From positions 1 to 64,000 of the forward strand of contig CAMLGZ010000021.1 of assembly GCA_946479745.1 (NCBI GenBank): a DNA stretch of 64,000 bases, written 5' to 3'. The first letter of the stretch is position 1; each line of letters opens with the position of its first letter. Made by a program: the position numbers and the translations under genes. The notes beneath the pieces are model-generated. The model worked only from the letters and a program-made list of their open reading frames with translations, did not search any database and was not told the DNA's origin. This DNA is from an uncultured Pseudoxanthomonas sp. Lineage in GTDB: Bacteria > Pseudomonadota > Gammaproteobacteria > Xanthomonadales > Xanthomonadaceae. Positions 18,890 through 26,692 of this stretch are shown here, piece by piece.

Positions 18890-20365
18890 ATGGCACTGGA
18901 ATTCACCCTGAACCACGACGCGCCGGCTAGCGCTGGCTTCGATTGCATCGTGGTAGGCGCCTATGGCGACAAGACCCTGACTCCGGCCGGTCGCGCCCTC
19001 GACGCGGCCAGCGGAGGCAAGCTCAACACGCTGGTCCAGCGCGGCGATGTGAACGGCAAGACCGGCAAAGCCACCTTGCTCCACGATCTTCCGGGCATCG
19101 CAGCGGCGCGCGTGCTGGTGATCGGTTTGGGCGAGGCGGCCAAGTTCGGCGTGCCGCAATACCTCAAGGCGGTCGGCGACGCGACGCGCGCATTGAAGGT
19201 CGGTCCTTCCACCAATGTGCTGTTCACCTTGTCGGAACTGGAAGTGAAGGGACGCGATAACGCCTGGAACATCCGCCAGGCCGTGATCGCCTCGGACCAC
19301 GCCAGCTACCGCTATACCGCGACCCTGGGCAAGAAGAAGACCGACGACACCGGCCTGTCCACGCTGTCGGTCAGCGGCAGCGACGAACAAGCCCTGGCGC
19401 ACGGCGAAGCGATCGCCGCCGGCGTCGCCTTCGCGCGCGAACTCGGCAACCTGCCGCCCAATATCTGCACGCCGGCCTACCTGGCCGAACAGGCGCAGAA
19501 GTTCGCCTCCGAACATGACGGCGCCGAGGCCGAAATCCTCGACGAAGCGCAGATGGAAGCGCTGGGCATGGGTTCGCTGCTGGCGGTGGCGCGCGGTTCG
19601 GCCAATCGCCCGCATCTCATCGTGCTCAAGTGGAATGGTGGCAGCGACGACGCCAAGCCGTTCGTGATGGTCGGCAAAGGCATCACCTTCGACACCGGCG
19701 GCGTCAACCTGAAGACCCAGGGCGGCATCGAGGAAATGAAGTACGACATGTGCGGCGCCGCCAATGTCATCGGTACTTTCGTGGCCGCGGTGAAGATGAA
19801 GCTGCCGTTGAACGTGGTGGTAGTGGTGCCGGCGGTGGAGAATGCGATCGACGGCAACGCCTACCGCCCCTCCGACGTCATCACCAGCATGTCCGGCAAG
19901 ACCATCGAAGTCGGCAACACCGACGCCGAAGGCCGCCTGATCCTGTGCGATGCGCTGACCTACGCGCAGCGCTTCGAACCCGAAGCGCTGCTGGACGTGG
20001 CCACCCTGACCGGCGCCTGCATCGTGGCCCTGGGCCGCTTCGCCACCGGCCTGATGAGCAAGCACGACGATCTTTCCAACGAGCTGCTGGCCGCCGGCGA
20101 AACGGTATTCGACCGCGCCTGGCGCCTGCCGCTGTGGGACGAATACCAGACCCAGCTCGATTCCACCTTCGCCGACGTCTACAACATCGGCGGCCGCTGG
20201 GCCGGCGCCATCACCGCTGGCTGCTTCCTGGCGCGCTTCACCGAAAACCAGCGCTGGGCGCACCTGGATATCGCCGGCGTGGCCAACGACGAAGGCAAGC
20301 GCGGCATGGCGACTGGCCGGCCGGTTGGTTTGCTGACGCAGTGGCTGCTGGACCGCGCGGCGTAA
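18890..20365 (+). CDS. pepA: Leucyl aminopeptidase PepA (M17)
   Basis: A 491-residue cytoplasmic di-metal aminopeptidase that in enterobacteria also acts as an accessory protein in Xer recombination; xerD lies 3 kb away. The N-terminal macro-like domain covers about residues 1-160. The catalytic domain has the metal and active-site boxes [15 protein letters not shown] and, diagnostically, [16 protein letters not shown], plus [15 protein letters not shown] lies upstream of the ATG. The stop is followed three bases later by holC, the same order as pepA-holC-valS in E. coli, so these genes probably form an operon. Confidence 0.97.
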   Translation: MALEFTLNHDAPASAGFDCIVVGAYGDKTLTPAGRALDAASGGKLNTLVQRGDVNGKTGKATLLHDLPGIAAARVLVIGLGEAAKFGVPQYLKAVGDATRALKVGPSTNVLFTLSELEVKGRDNAWNIRQAVIASDHASYRYTATLGKKKTDDTGLSTLSVSGSDEQALAHGEAIAAGVAFARELGNLPPNICTPAYLAEQAQKFASEHDGAEAEILDEAQMEALGMGSLLAVARGSANRPHLIVLKWNGGSDDAKPFVMVGKGITFDTGGVNLKTQGGIEEMKYDMCGAANVIGTFVAAVKMKLPLNVVVVVPAVENAIDGNAYRPSDVITSMSGKTIEVGNTDAEGRLILCDALTYAQRFEPEALLDVATLTGACIVALGRFATGLMSKHDDLSNELLAAGETVFDRAWRLPLWDEYQTQLDSTFADVYNIGGRWAGAITAGCFLARFTENQRWAHLDIAGVANDEGKRGMATGRPVGLLTQWLLDRAA

Positions 20366-20368
20366 ACC

Positions 20369-20791
20369 GTGCCCCGCGCCGATTTCTACCTGATCGCGAA
20401 GCCCCGCTTCCTGGAAGAGCCGCTCAAGCTGGTCTGCGAACTCGCGCGCAAGTCCTACGACGCCAACCTGTGGACGCTGGTGCTGGCGCGCGACGCCGAA
20501 CAGGCCGAACAGATCGACGCGCTGCTGTGGGAAATGGACGACGACGCCTATATTCCGCATCAGATCGCGGGCGATGAGGAAGACGAACTGACTCCGGTGC
20601 TGATCGCCACGCCCGATGTCGACACGCCCGCCCGCGCGCTGGTGATCAACTTGCGCGACGCGGCCTTCGACGGCCCCTGCGAACGCATCCTGGAAGTCGT
20701 ACCCGCCGACGAATCCGCGCGCGAGCCGCTGCGCGAGCGCTGGAAGCAGTACAAAGCGCGCGGGTACGACGTCAACAAGCACGATATGTAG
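20369..20791 (+). CDS. holC: DNA polymerase III subunit chi
   Basis: A 140-residue chi subunit that links the clamp loader, through psi, to SSB. The sequence MPRADFYLIAKPRFLEEPLKL followed by VCELARKSY and LWTLVLARDAEQAEQIDALLW is typical. The acidic stretch AGDEEDELTPVLIATPD and the C-terminal RWKQYKARGYDVNKHDM also match the family. The start is GTG, three bases after the pepA stop, so translation is probably coupled. A probable psi gene (holD-like) lies 3.9 kb downstream at 24653-25057. Confidence 0.95.
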   Translation: MPRADFYLIAKPRFLEEPLKLVCELARKSYDANLWTLVLARDAEQAEQIDALLWEMDDDAYIPHQIAGDEEDELTPVLIATPDVDTPARALVINLRDAAFDGPCERILEVVPADESAREPLRERWKQYKARGYDVNKHDM

Positions 20792-20798
20792 TTGAACC

Positions 20799-20867
20799 CT
20801 TCTCCCGCTTGCGGGAGAAGAGCCTGCCCCGTACTTGATACGGGGTGCCCGAAGGGCGGATGAGGGC
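20799..20867. repeat. Intergenic palindromic repeat after holC
   Basis: There are two hairpins in tandem: CTTCTCCCGC / GCGGGAGAAG (20799-20808 and 20811-20820) and CCCCGTA / TACGGGG (20827-20833 and 20839-20845). The tract starting AGCCTGCCCCGTACTTGATA recurs over 29 identical bases at 28436-28464 after proS. The left hairpin resembles the CCTTCTCCC hairpin of the valS insert. It may also end pepA-holC transcription. Confidence 0.8.
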
Positions 20868-20902
20868 GCTTTCCCATCGCCGCCGCCGAACAGCAAAGTC
20901 AC

Positions 20903-20930
20903 TGGGTTCCCGCCTTTGCGGGAATGACGA
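20903..20930. repeat. Short TTCCCGC/GCGGGAA repeat upstream of valS
   Basis: TTCCCGC (20907-20913) and GCGGGAA (20918-20924) form a 7-bp stem. On the minus strand the tract reads in frame as VIPAKAGTQ, a peptide commonly produced by a dispersed proteobacterial repeat. It lies 14 bases ahead of the valS start codon, so it could affect valS leader folding. Confidence 0.7.
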
Positions 20931-20943
20931 ACCTTAAAAAATC

Positions 20944-23900
20944 ATGACCTCCGAACTCGCCTCCAGCTACGACCCCAAATCCTTCGAAGCCCGCCTCTAC
21001 GCAGAGTGGGAAAGCGCCGGCTATTTCAAGCCGAGCGGGAAAGGCGAGCCGTACACCATTCTGCTGCCGCCGCCCAACGTCACCGGCACGCTGCACATGG
21101 GCCACGCCTTCCAGCAGACGCTGATGGACGCGCTGGTCCGCTACCACCGCATGCGCGGCTACGACACCTTGTGGCAGGTGGGCACCGACCATGCCGGCAT
21201 CGCCACCGAAATGGTGGTCTCGCGCAATCTGGCGCTGGAAGGCAAGGGTGAAACGCGCGACTCGCTGGGCCGCGAAGGCTTCATCGAAAAAGTGTGGGAA
21301 TGGAAAGCGCAATCCGGCGACACCATCGAACGCCAGATGCGCCGCCTGGGCACGTCCAGCGACTGGTCGCGCAGCGCGTTCACCATGGACCCGATGGCGT
21401 CCAAGGCGGTGATCGAAGCCTTCGTCAAACTGCATGAAGAAGGCCTGATCTACCGCGGCCAGCGTCTGGTCAACTGGGATCCGGTGCTGAAGACCGCGAT
21501 CTCCGATCTGGAAGTGGAGAACGTGGAGCAGGACGGGTTCCTGTGGTCCATTTCGTATCCGCTGTCCGATGGCAGCGGCGCTTTGGTGGTGGCGACTACA
21601 CGCCCCGAGACGATGCTCGGCGACTCCGCAGTGGCCGTGCATCCGGAAGACGAGCGCTACGCGCACCTGGTCGGCAAGACCGTGAAGCTGCCGCTGACCG
21701 AACGCGAGATTCCGATCATCGCCGACACTTATGTGGAACGCGAGTTCGGTACTGGCGTGGTCAAGATCACACCGGCGCACGACAAGAACGACTACGCAGT
21801 CTGGGAGCGTCACCAAGAGGAACTGCAGTCGCAGCCCAAGGGCGGTCTCATTAACATTTTTCGAGATGATGCGAGCATCAAGTCGTCCCCACGCGACGAC
21901 TTCGATTATGTGAACGTGGAGGGAACGCAGCTCGCCGAAGGTGATGGCCTAGTCGGAAAATCCGTTTCAGAGCTCATACCTGAGCGCTATCACGGCCTGG
22001 ATCGTTATGTTGCCCGCAAACTGATTCTCGAAGACCTTGAGAATCAAGAGCTACTCGTGTCTGTCGACCCGCACAAACTCCAAGTTCCTCGTGGTGATCG
22101 CACAGGGCAAGTTTTGGAGTTCTATCTCACAAGTCAGTGGTTCGTGAGAATGGATGACCTTGCGAAGCGGGGCCTGGACATAGTCGAGAACGGCCAGGTC
22201 AAGTTCGTTCCTCCGAATTGGATCAATACCTATCGCCATTGGATGGAGAACATCCAAGACTGGTGCATCAGTCGCCAGCTATGGTGGGGGCATCAGATTC
22301 CTGCTTGGTACGACATGTGGAGTCAACCTGTCATCGCCCGATCCCGAGATGACGCATACCAAAAATACTTGGCTGAACTTTCCGAGAACTACTACGCCGA
22401 AGAACTCGGTCCCGAAGACATTGCATTCATAAAATCGATCGCGATTGGATCATCGAAGAACGACGCTGATCTGGAAAATGAGCTGGAAGGCGCTGGATTC
22501 GGAAAATATGCGCTCAAACAAGACAACGACGTGCTGGAAACCTGGTTCAGCTCGCAGCTGTGGCCGTTCAGCACCCTGGGTTGGCCCGACAAAGCAGCGA
22601 TGGCCGAACGCGGTTTCGGCCGCTACCTGCCCAGTTCGGTGTTGGTCACCGGCTTCGACATCATCTTCTTCTGGGTCGCGCGCATGATCATGGCGACCGA
22701 TCATTTCACCGGCCAAGTTCCGTTCAAGGACGTCTACATCACCGGCCTGATCCGCGACAAGGACGGGCAGAAGATGTCCAAGTCCAAGGGCAATGTGCTG
22801 GACCCGCTGGACATCATCGACGGCATCGCTCTGGAAGACCTGGTCGCCAAGCGCACCACCGGCCTGATGAAACCCACCGATGCGCCGAAGATCGAAAAAG
22901 CGACGCGCAAGGAATTCCCCGAAGGCATCATCGCCCACGGCGCCGACGCGCTGCGCTTCACCATCGCCGCGCTGGCCAACCACGGCCGCGACATCAAGTT
23001 CGACATGGGCCGCGCCGAAGGCTACAAGAATTTCTGCAACAAGTTGTGGAATGCGACGCGCTTCGTGCTGATGAATACCGAGGGCTTTGCTGTTCCTTCT
23101 CCCTCCGGGAGAAGGTGGCCCGCAGGGACGGATGAGGGTACGGAGCACGGCAACACTTCCACTTCGCCGTACCCTCACCCCAACCCCTCTCCCGAGGGGA
23201 GAGGGGCTCGCACTCCGATCACTGATCCTGAAAAATGGATCCTGGCGCGCCTGGCGAAAGTTTCGGCCGAAGCCCAAACCCACTACGCCAGCTACCGCTT
23301 CGACCTGCTCGCACAAACGCTGTACGAATTTGCCTGGAACGAGTTTTGCGACTGGTTCCTGGAGCTGACAAAACCGGCCTTGAACGGCGACGACGCGGCC
23401 GCCGCCGACAGCACCCGCCACACCCTGCTGTACGTACTGGAAGCGCTGCTGCGCCTGCTGCATCCGCTGACGCCCTTCGTCACCGAAGAGCTGTGGCAGC
23501 AGGTCGCCCCGCGCCTGGGCATCGAAGGCGGCACCGTTTCGCTGCAGTCCTACCCGGAGGCCGCGCACTACGCTGCCGACGATCTTTCGCAGGCCGAAAC
23601 CGATGTGGAATGGCTGAAAGACATGGTGTCCGCCCTGCGTCGGGTGCGCAGCGAACTCGGCGTTTCGCCCGGCAAGCAGGTTCGCCTGCTGCTGCAGGGT
23701 GGCAACGACAACGACCGCAAGCTGGCCGATCGTTACGCCTCGCAGCTTTCTTTCCTGCTCAAACTGGATGCCATCCAATGGCAGCAGGCCGATGCACAAG
23801 CGCCCGCATCTGCGGTTGCTATCGTCGGCGAGCTGAAGCTGCTGGTGCCGCTGGAAGGGTTGGTCGACCTGGATGCCGAACGCGCGCGTCTGGACAAGGA

Positions 23901-24057
23901 GATCGTCAGGGTCACGGGCGAGAAAGAGAAAAGCGAAATCAAACTGTCCAAATTCAGCGACAAGGTGCCGCCAGCGGTGGTCGAACAGGAACGCCAGCGG
24001 CTGGTCGACTGGACCAACCAGCTGGATGGTCTGCGCGAGCAACGCGGGAAGCTCTGA
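20944..24057 (+). CDS. valS: Valyl-tRNA synthetase (mosaic, with in-frame repeat insert)
   Basis: A 1037-residue class-I aminoacyl-tRNA synthetase that charges tRNA-Val; E. coli ValS is 951 residues. Signatures present are HIGH in [15 protein letters not shown] (about residue 45), the editing-domain sites [11 protein letters not shown] and [48 protein letters not shown] in [14 protein letters not shown] (about 610), an anticodon-binding domain and a C-terminal coiled coil. Two oddities account for the extra length. Residues about 299-525 (nt about 21840-22520) have markedly lower GC than the flanks and include an extra segment after WYDMWSQP. Residues about 717-754 are encoded by a palindromic repeat element. 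The frame is intact throughout. The start ATG at 20944 has no strong ribosome site. Confidence 0.96.
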   Translation: MTSELASSYDPKSFEARLYAEWESAGYFKPSGKGEPYTILLPPPNVTGTLHMGHAFQQTLMDALVRYHRMRGYDTLWQVGTDHAGIATEMVVSRNLALEGKGETRDSLGREGFIEKVWEWKAQSGDTIERQMRRLGTSSDWSRSAFTMDPMASKAVIEAFVKLHEEGLIYRGQRLVNWDPVLKTAISDLEVENVEQDGFLWSISYPLSDGSGALVVATTRPETMLGDSAVAVHPEDERYAHLVGKTVKLPLTEREIPIIADTYVEREFGTGVVKITPAHDKNDYAVWERHQEELQSQPKGGLINIFRDDASIKSSPRDDFDYVNVEGTQLAEGDGLVGKSVSELIPERYHGLDRYVARKLILEDLENQELLVSVDPHKLQVPRGDRTGQVLEFYLTSQWFVRMDDLAKRGLDIVENGQVKFVPPNWINTYRHWMENIQDWCISRQLWWGHQIPAWYDMWSQPVIARSRDDAYQKYLAELSENYYAEELGPEDIAFIKSIAIGSSKNDADLENELEGAGFGKYALKQDNDVLETWFSSQLWPFSTLGWPDKAAMAERGFGRYLPSSVLVTGFDIIFFWVARMIMATDHFTGQVPFKDVYITGLIRDKDGQKMSKSKGNVLDPLDIIDGIALEDLVAKRTTGLMKPTDAPKIEKATRKEFPEGIIAHGADALRFTIAALANHGRDIKFDMGRAEGYKNFCNKLWNATRFVLMNTEGFAVPSPSGRRWPAGTDEGTEHGNTSTSPYPHPNPSPEGRGARTPITDPEKWILARLAKVSAEAQTHYASYRFDLLAQTLYEFAWNEFCDWFLELTKPALNGDDAAAADSTRHTLLYVLEALLRLLHPLTPFVTEELWQQVAPRLGIEGGTVSLQSYPEAAHYAADDLSQAETDVEWLKDMVSALRRVRSELGVSPGKQVRLLLQGGNDNDRKLADRYASQLSFLLKLDAIQWQQADAQAPASAVAIVGELKLLVPLEGLVDLDAERARLDKEIVRVTGEKEKSEIKLSKFSDKVPPAVVEQERQRLVDWTNQLDGLREQRGKL
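23095..23206. repeat. Palindromic repeat element inserted in frame within valS
   Basis: There are three nested dyads: CCTTCTCCC/GGGAGAAGG (23095-23115), GAGGGTACGG (23133-23142) with CCGTACCCTC (23167-23176), and CCCCTCTCCC with its complement (23184-23206). Read in the valS frame it yields a peptide with [14 protein letters not shown]. It is the same family as the purL insert at 11933-12005. Confidence 0.88.
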
Positions 24058-24068
24058 ACAAACCGCGC

Positions 24069-24134
24069 GTAGGAGCGACGTGAGTCGCGATGGAACATCT
24101 CGGCAGCTTCCATCGCGACTCACGTCGCTCCTAC
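24069..24134. repeat. GTAG-ended REP dyad with perfect 27-bp arms
   Basis: The arms 24069-24095 and 24108-24134 are perfect reverse complements, beginning GTAGGAGCGACGTGAGTCGC, around a 12-base loop. It sits 12 bases after valS and 16 bases before the rimI stop, between convergent genes, where it may block transcription from both sides. Confidence 0.9.
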
Positions 24135-24149
24135 ACGCCCCACCCGCTC

Positions 24150-24656
24150 CTACAACGCCGGCATCCTGTCGATCTCTTCGCCCACTAATTCCATCGCCAT
24201 CACCAGTGCGTCCTCGCGCCCGTCGCGCGCGGGGTAGTAACGCGGACGCCGCCCGATCTCGTTGAAGCCTTCGTCGTGGTATAGCGCGATGGCGTTGGGA
24301 TTGGAGGGGCGCACTTCCAGAAAGATACGCGCGGCGCCCAGGTCGACGGCCAGCTTGACCAGCGACCGCAATAACTGGCGACCGTGTCCGCGCCCCTGGC
24401 GCTCCGGCGCGACGCAGATATTGAGGATGTGCGCCTCGTCCGCCGCCACGCTGATGACCGCGTAGCCGATGGGCAGGCCGCGTTCCTGCAGAACCCAGGC
24501 GGGATAACCGGCAGCCAGACAATCGCGGAAGATGCCGCGTGTCCAAGGGAACGGATAAGCGCGTTGTTCGATCGCCAGAATGGCATCCAGGTCCGACTCG
24601 CGCATCGCGCGCAAGCCCGCATCGGCATGCCCGGCATCGACCGCGACCGCGCTCAC
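24150..24656 (-). CDS. rimI: Ribosomal-protein-alanine N-acetyltransferase RimI
   Basis: A 168-residue GNAT acetyltransferase, in E. coli modifying the N-terminal Ala of ribosomal protein S18. Core motifs are LRAMRESDLDAILAIEQRAY, PFPWTRGIFRDCL, the acetyl-CoA loop APERQGRGHGRQLL, and FLEVRPSNPNAIALYHDEGF, all characteristic of RimI. The GTG start at 24656 overlaps the stop of the holD-like gene (GTGA), suggesting coupling. The holD-rimI order is the same as in E. coli. A longer frame extends upstream, but it runs through the holD-like coding region in another frame. Confidence 0.92.
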   Translation of the reverse strand: MSAVAVDAGHADAGLRAMRESDLDAILAIEQRAYPFPWTRGIFRDCLAAGYPAWVLQERGLPIGYAVISVAADEAHILNICVAPERQGRGHGRQLLRSLVKLAVDLGAARIFLEVRPSNPNAIALYHDEGFNEIGRRPRYYPARDGREDALVMAMELVGEEIDRMPAL

Positions 24657-25057
24657 GGCGACCGCTGCCTGCGCAAGGCGCGCAACTGCGGCCACAAGGC
24701 GCGTTTGGCTGCGGGATTGCCGCGCAGTTCGGAGGAAGGCGGCCAGCGGGCGATGATCGCGGCCGCATCCTCGGCATTGGGGTTGCAGCCCGAGGCGCGG
24801 ATCAGCGCGAAATGCAGTTTGTCCGGCAAGCGCGAAGCGGCGCGCGTGGGCGTAGGAGCAACACGCACAGAGGGCGTCGTTTCGGGCTCGGGTCTGCGGC
24901 GGGCCGGAGCAGCGACCTGGGCAGCCTCGCGCTGCGGCTGGGCTGCTCCGACTGCGATCGGCGCCGCAACCGGCGCTTCGGCCGCGCCCTGCACATACAA
25001 CGTGTGGCCCAATGCAGTCAGCCACTCATGCTGTTGCGATGACCACAGCTCGCTCAC
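24653..25057 (-). CDS. Probable DNA polymerase III subunit psi (HolD-like)
   Basis: A 134-residue protein (E. coli HolD has 137). The N terminus (SELWSSQQHEWLTALGHTLYV) and C terminus (SSELRGNPAAKRALWPQLR) resemble the E. coli psi segments LGITQWSLR and LRANPTARAALWQQI. The middle, about residues 30-75, is Ala/Pro/Arg-rich and poorly conserved. Position supports the call: directly upstream of rimI, as in E. coli. The GTG start at 25057 overlaps the pssA stop (GTGA) and has GGAGG seven bases before it, inside the end of pssA. Psi would connect chi (holC, 20369) to the clamp loader. The identification rests on short conserved ends and synteny, so the symbol is left blank. Confidence 0.72.
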   Translation of the reverse strand: MSELWSSQQHEWLTALGHTLYVQGAAEAPVAAPIAVGAAQPQREAAQVAAPARRRPEPETTPSVRVAPTPTRAASRLPDKLHFALIRASGCNPNAEDAAAIIARWPPSSELRGNPAAKRALWPQLRALRRQRSP

Positions 25058-25833
25058 GGCGTGGCCTCCGGGATCTTGCGCCAACGTCTCCACAGCCAGA
25101 GCCCCGGCCCCGAGAGCGCATAGACCACGCCGATGGCCAACAGCGCACGCGGCAGGTCCATCGCCAGCACCGCGATCACCACCGGCACCAGGAACAGCGC
25201 ATAGAAGGGAATGCGGTCGGCCTTGGCCCCGCCTTCCCCAGTGCCCTTGAAACTCCAGAAACGGATGCGGCTGACCATGAGCAGCGCGGAGACTATCGTC
25301 ACCCCCAGCGCCACATAACGCAGCTCCTCGCCGCTCCAGCCCAGATCGCCATCCGCGAAGGCCCAGACGAAGGACATCATCAGCCCCGCCGCGGCCGGAC
25401 TGGCAAGGCCGATGAACCAGCGCTTGTCCACCGTGCCCACCTGCGTATTGAAACGGGCCAGACGCAGCGCGGCGCAGGCCGCGTAAAGGAAGGCGACCGC
25501 CCAACCCACCCGGCCCATCACGCTGCCGTCGAATTTCAGCGCAGAAAGCGCCCAGTGGTACATCACCAGCGCCGGAGCCATGCCGAAGCTCACCAGATCG
25601 GCCAGCGAGTCGTACTGCACGCCGAATTCGCTGCTGGTGCCGGTCAGGCGCGCCACCCGCCCGTCGATGCCGTCCATCACCGCCGCGATGAACACCGCCA
25701 CCGAGGCCTGCACGAACTGGCCATTGGCCGCCGCGATGATCGCGTAGAACCCAGCGAACAGGCCTGCCGTGGTGAACAGGTTGGGGAGCAGATAGATCGT
25801 GCGGGAACGCGGTACTTGCTTGTTTTCGTCCAT
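25054..25833 (-). CDS. pssA: CDP-diacylglycerol-serine O-phosphatidyltransferase
   Basis: A 259-residue integral membrane enzyme making phosphatidylserine from CDP-diacylglycerol and serine, the committed step to phosphatidylethanolamine. The CDP-alcohol phosphotransferase motif DGxxAR(x8)Gx3Dx3D is complete (DGRVARLTGTSSEFGVQYD then SLAD, about residues 58-82). About six to seven hydrophobic helices follow, including FIGLASPAAAGLMMSFVW and ALFLVPVVIAVLAMDL. This is the membrane-embedded subclass II type (Bacillus-like) rather than the E. coli PLD-like enzyme. The start MDENKQVPRSR at 25833 is preferred; upstream codons lack family similarity. It overlaps the holD-like gene by 4 bases. Confidence 0.93.
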   Translation of the reverse strand: MDENKQVPRSRTIYLLPNLFTTAGLFAGFYAIIAAANGQFVQASVAVFIAAVMDGIDGRVARLTGTSSEFGVQYDSLADLVSFGMAPALVMYHWALSALKFDGSVMGRVGWAVAFLYAACAALRLARFNTQVGTVDKRWFIGLASPAAAGLMMSFVWAFADGDLGWSGEELRYVALGVTIVSALLMVSRIRFWSFKGTGEGGAKADRIPFYALFLVPVVIAVLAMDLPRALLAIGVVYALSGPGLWLWRRWRKIPEATP

Positions 25834-25931
25834 GCGTCGCAGTTTAGCCCAAGCCGGCGGCTTGCCAGCCCGGCCCGGCGGTGCTGCAATCGCACCCTTC
25901 CCCTTATCCCCCTGACTCCCTGGAGACCGCC

Positions 25932-26339
25932 ATGCGCGCTCTGTCCACAAGTACGGTCCTGATCCGCACCTTCGCCCTGCTCGTTCTGACCGGGGTCTGC
26001 AGCACTGCCGCCCTGGCCGGCAAGATCTACCAGTGGAAGGACGCCAAGGGCGTGACCCACTATTCCGACAGCCCGCCGCCGGAAGGCAAGGCGCAAGACC
26101 GCCAGATCGACAACCGCGGCGAACCGGCGCCCACCGCCACCGTGGCTGGCAAGTCCGTCGAGAACCCCATGTGCACTACCGCCAAGCGCAATCTGCAGGT
26201 CCTGAGCGGCAAAGCCGCGGTGCAGCAGGACACCGATGGGGACGGCAAGCCCGACAAGGCCCTGACCGAAGACGACCGCGGCAGCCAGCGCAATCTGGCC
26301 GAAGCGGCAGTCAAGGCCTACTGCACTCCAGCCACCTGA
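25932..26339 (+). CDS. DUF4124-containing exported protein
   Basis: A 135-residue small exported protein. A signal peptide (LIRTFALLVLTGVCSTAALAG, cleavage near residue 29) is followed directly by the DUF4124 core KIYQWKDAKGVTHYSDSPPPEGKA. The C-terminal half is charged and contains DTDGDGKPDKALTEDDRG plus two Cys (PMCTTAKRN, KAYCTPAT) that could pair in the periplasm. DUF4124 proteins are common in Xanthomonadaceae but have no known biochemical function. A second DUF4124 gene starts three bases after the stop, so the pair is probably cotranscribed. It is read divergently from pssA. Confidence 0.85.
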   Translation: MRALSTSTVLIRTFALLVLTGVCSTAALAGKIYQWKDAKGVTHYSDSPPPEGKAQDRQIDNRGEPAPTATVAGKSVENPMCTTAKRNLQVLSGKAAVQQDTDGDGKPDKALTEDDRGSQRNLAEAAVKAYCTPAT

Positions 26340-26342
26340 ACC

Positions 26343-26621
26343 ATGCGTCTGGCCTGGGCCATCTGCGCAGGCCTGCTGCTGGGCATCGGCGTGGCCTGGT
26401 GGCTGTCGCGCGAAGCGCCCGCAAAAACCGAGGCGCGACAACGGCGCGCCGAACAGGCTGCCGCCGCCCAGGCCCGTGACGCCAAGCCCTCGCTCTACCG
26501 CTGGCGCGATGCCGCAGGCGTACTCCAGATCACCGATAAACCTCCGCCGGACAGGCCTTTCGAACGCATCGACCGTGCGCCCGATCGCGCCATCAAGGTC
26601 AAAGGCGACAGCGCCCACTGA
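26343..26621 (+). CDS. Small membrane-anchored DUF4124 protein
   Basis: A 92-residue protein with one N-terminal hydrophobic segment ([19 protein letters not shown]), an Ala/Gln/Arg-rich linker ([17 protein letters not shown]), and a DUF4124-like core [20 protein letters not shown] near residues 50-70. The segment lacks a clear cleavage site, so a signal anchor is as likely as a signal peptide. It directly follows the other DUF4124 gene and ends 72 bases before proS. Its function is unknown. Confidence 0.75.
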   Translation: MRLAWAICAGLLLGIGVAWWLSREAPAKTEARQRRAEQAAAAQARDAKPSLYRWRDAAGVLQITDKPPPDRPFERIDRAPDRAIKVKGDSAH

Positions 26622-26692
26622 GCGCGAACCCCGCATTGGCGCGCCGCAGCTGGCAAAATGGCCGCTCCCCACGACGTGAAGAACCTTCCCCG

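Noticed and set aside
20899..21816. Minus-strand frame ending in VIPAKAGTQ opposite valS
   Set aside because: Its start side is antisense to the valS catalytic core and its tail comes from a known type of dispersed repeat; it is not a gene.
22450..24777. Minus-strand frame (775 codons) spanning valS and rimI
   Set aside because: It runs antisense through valS including the repeat insert, then out of frame through rimI. No domain is recognisable; it is a shadow.
24150..25025. Extended 291-codon form of RimI
   Set aside because: The extra 120 codons overlap the holD-like gene in another frame and are Arg/Ala/Cys-rich without GNAT similarity. The GTG at 24656 gives normal RimI length.
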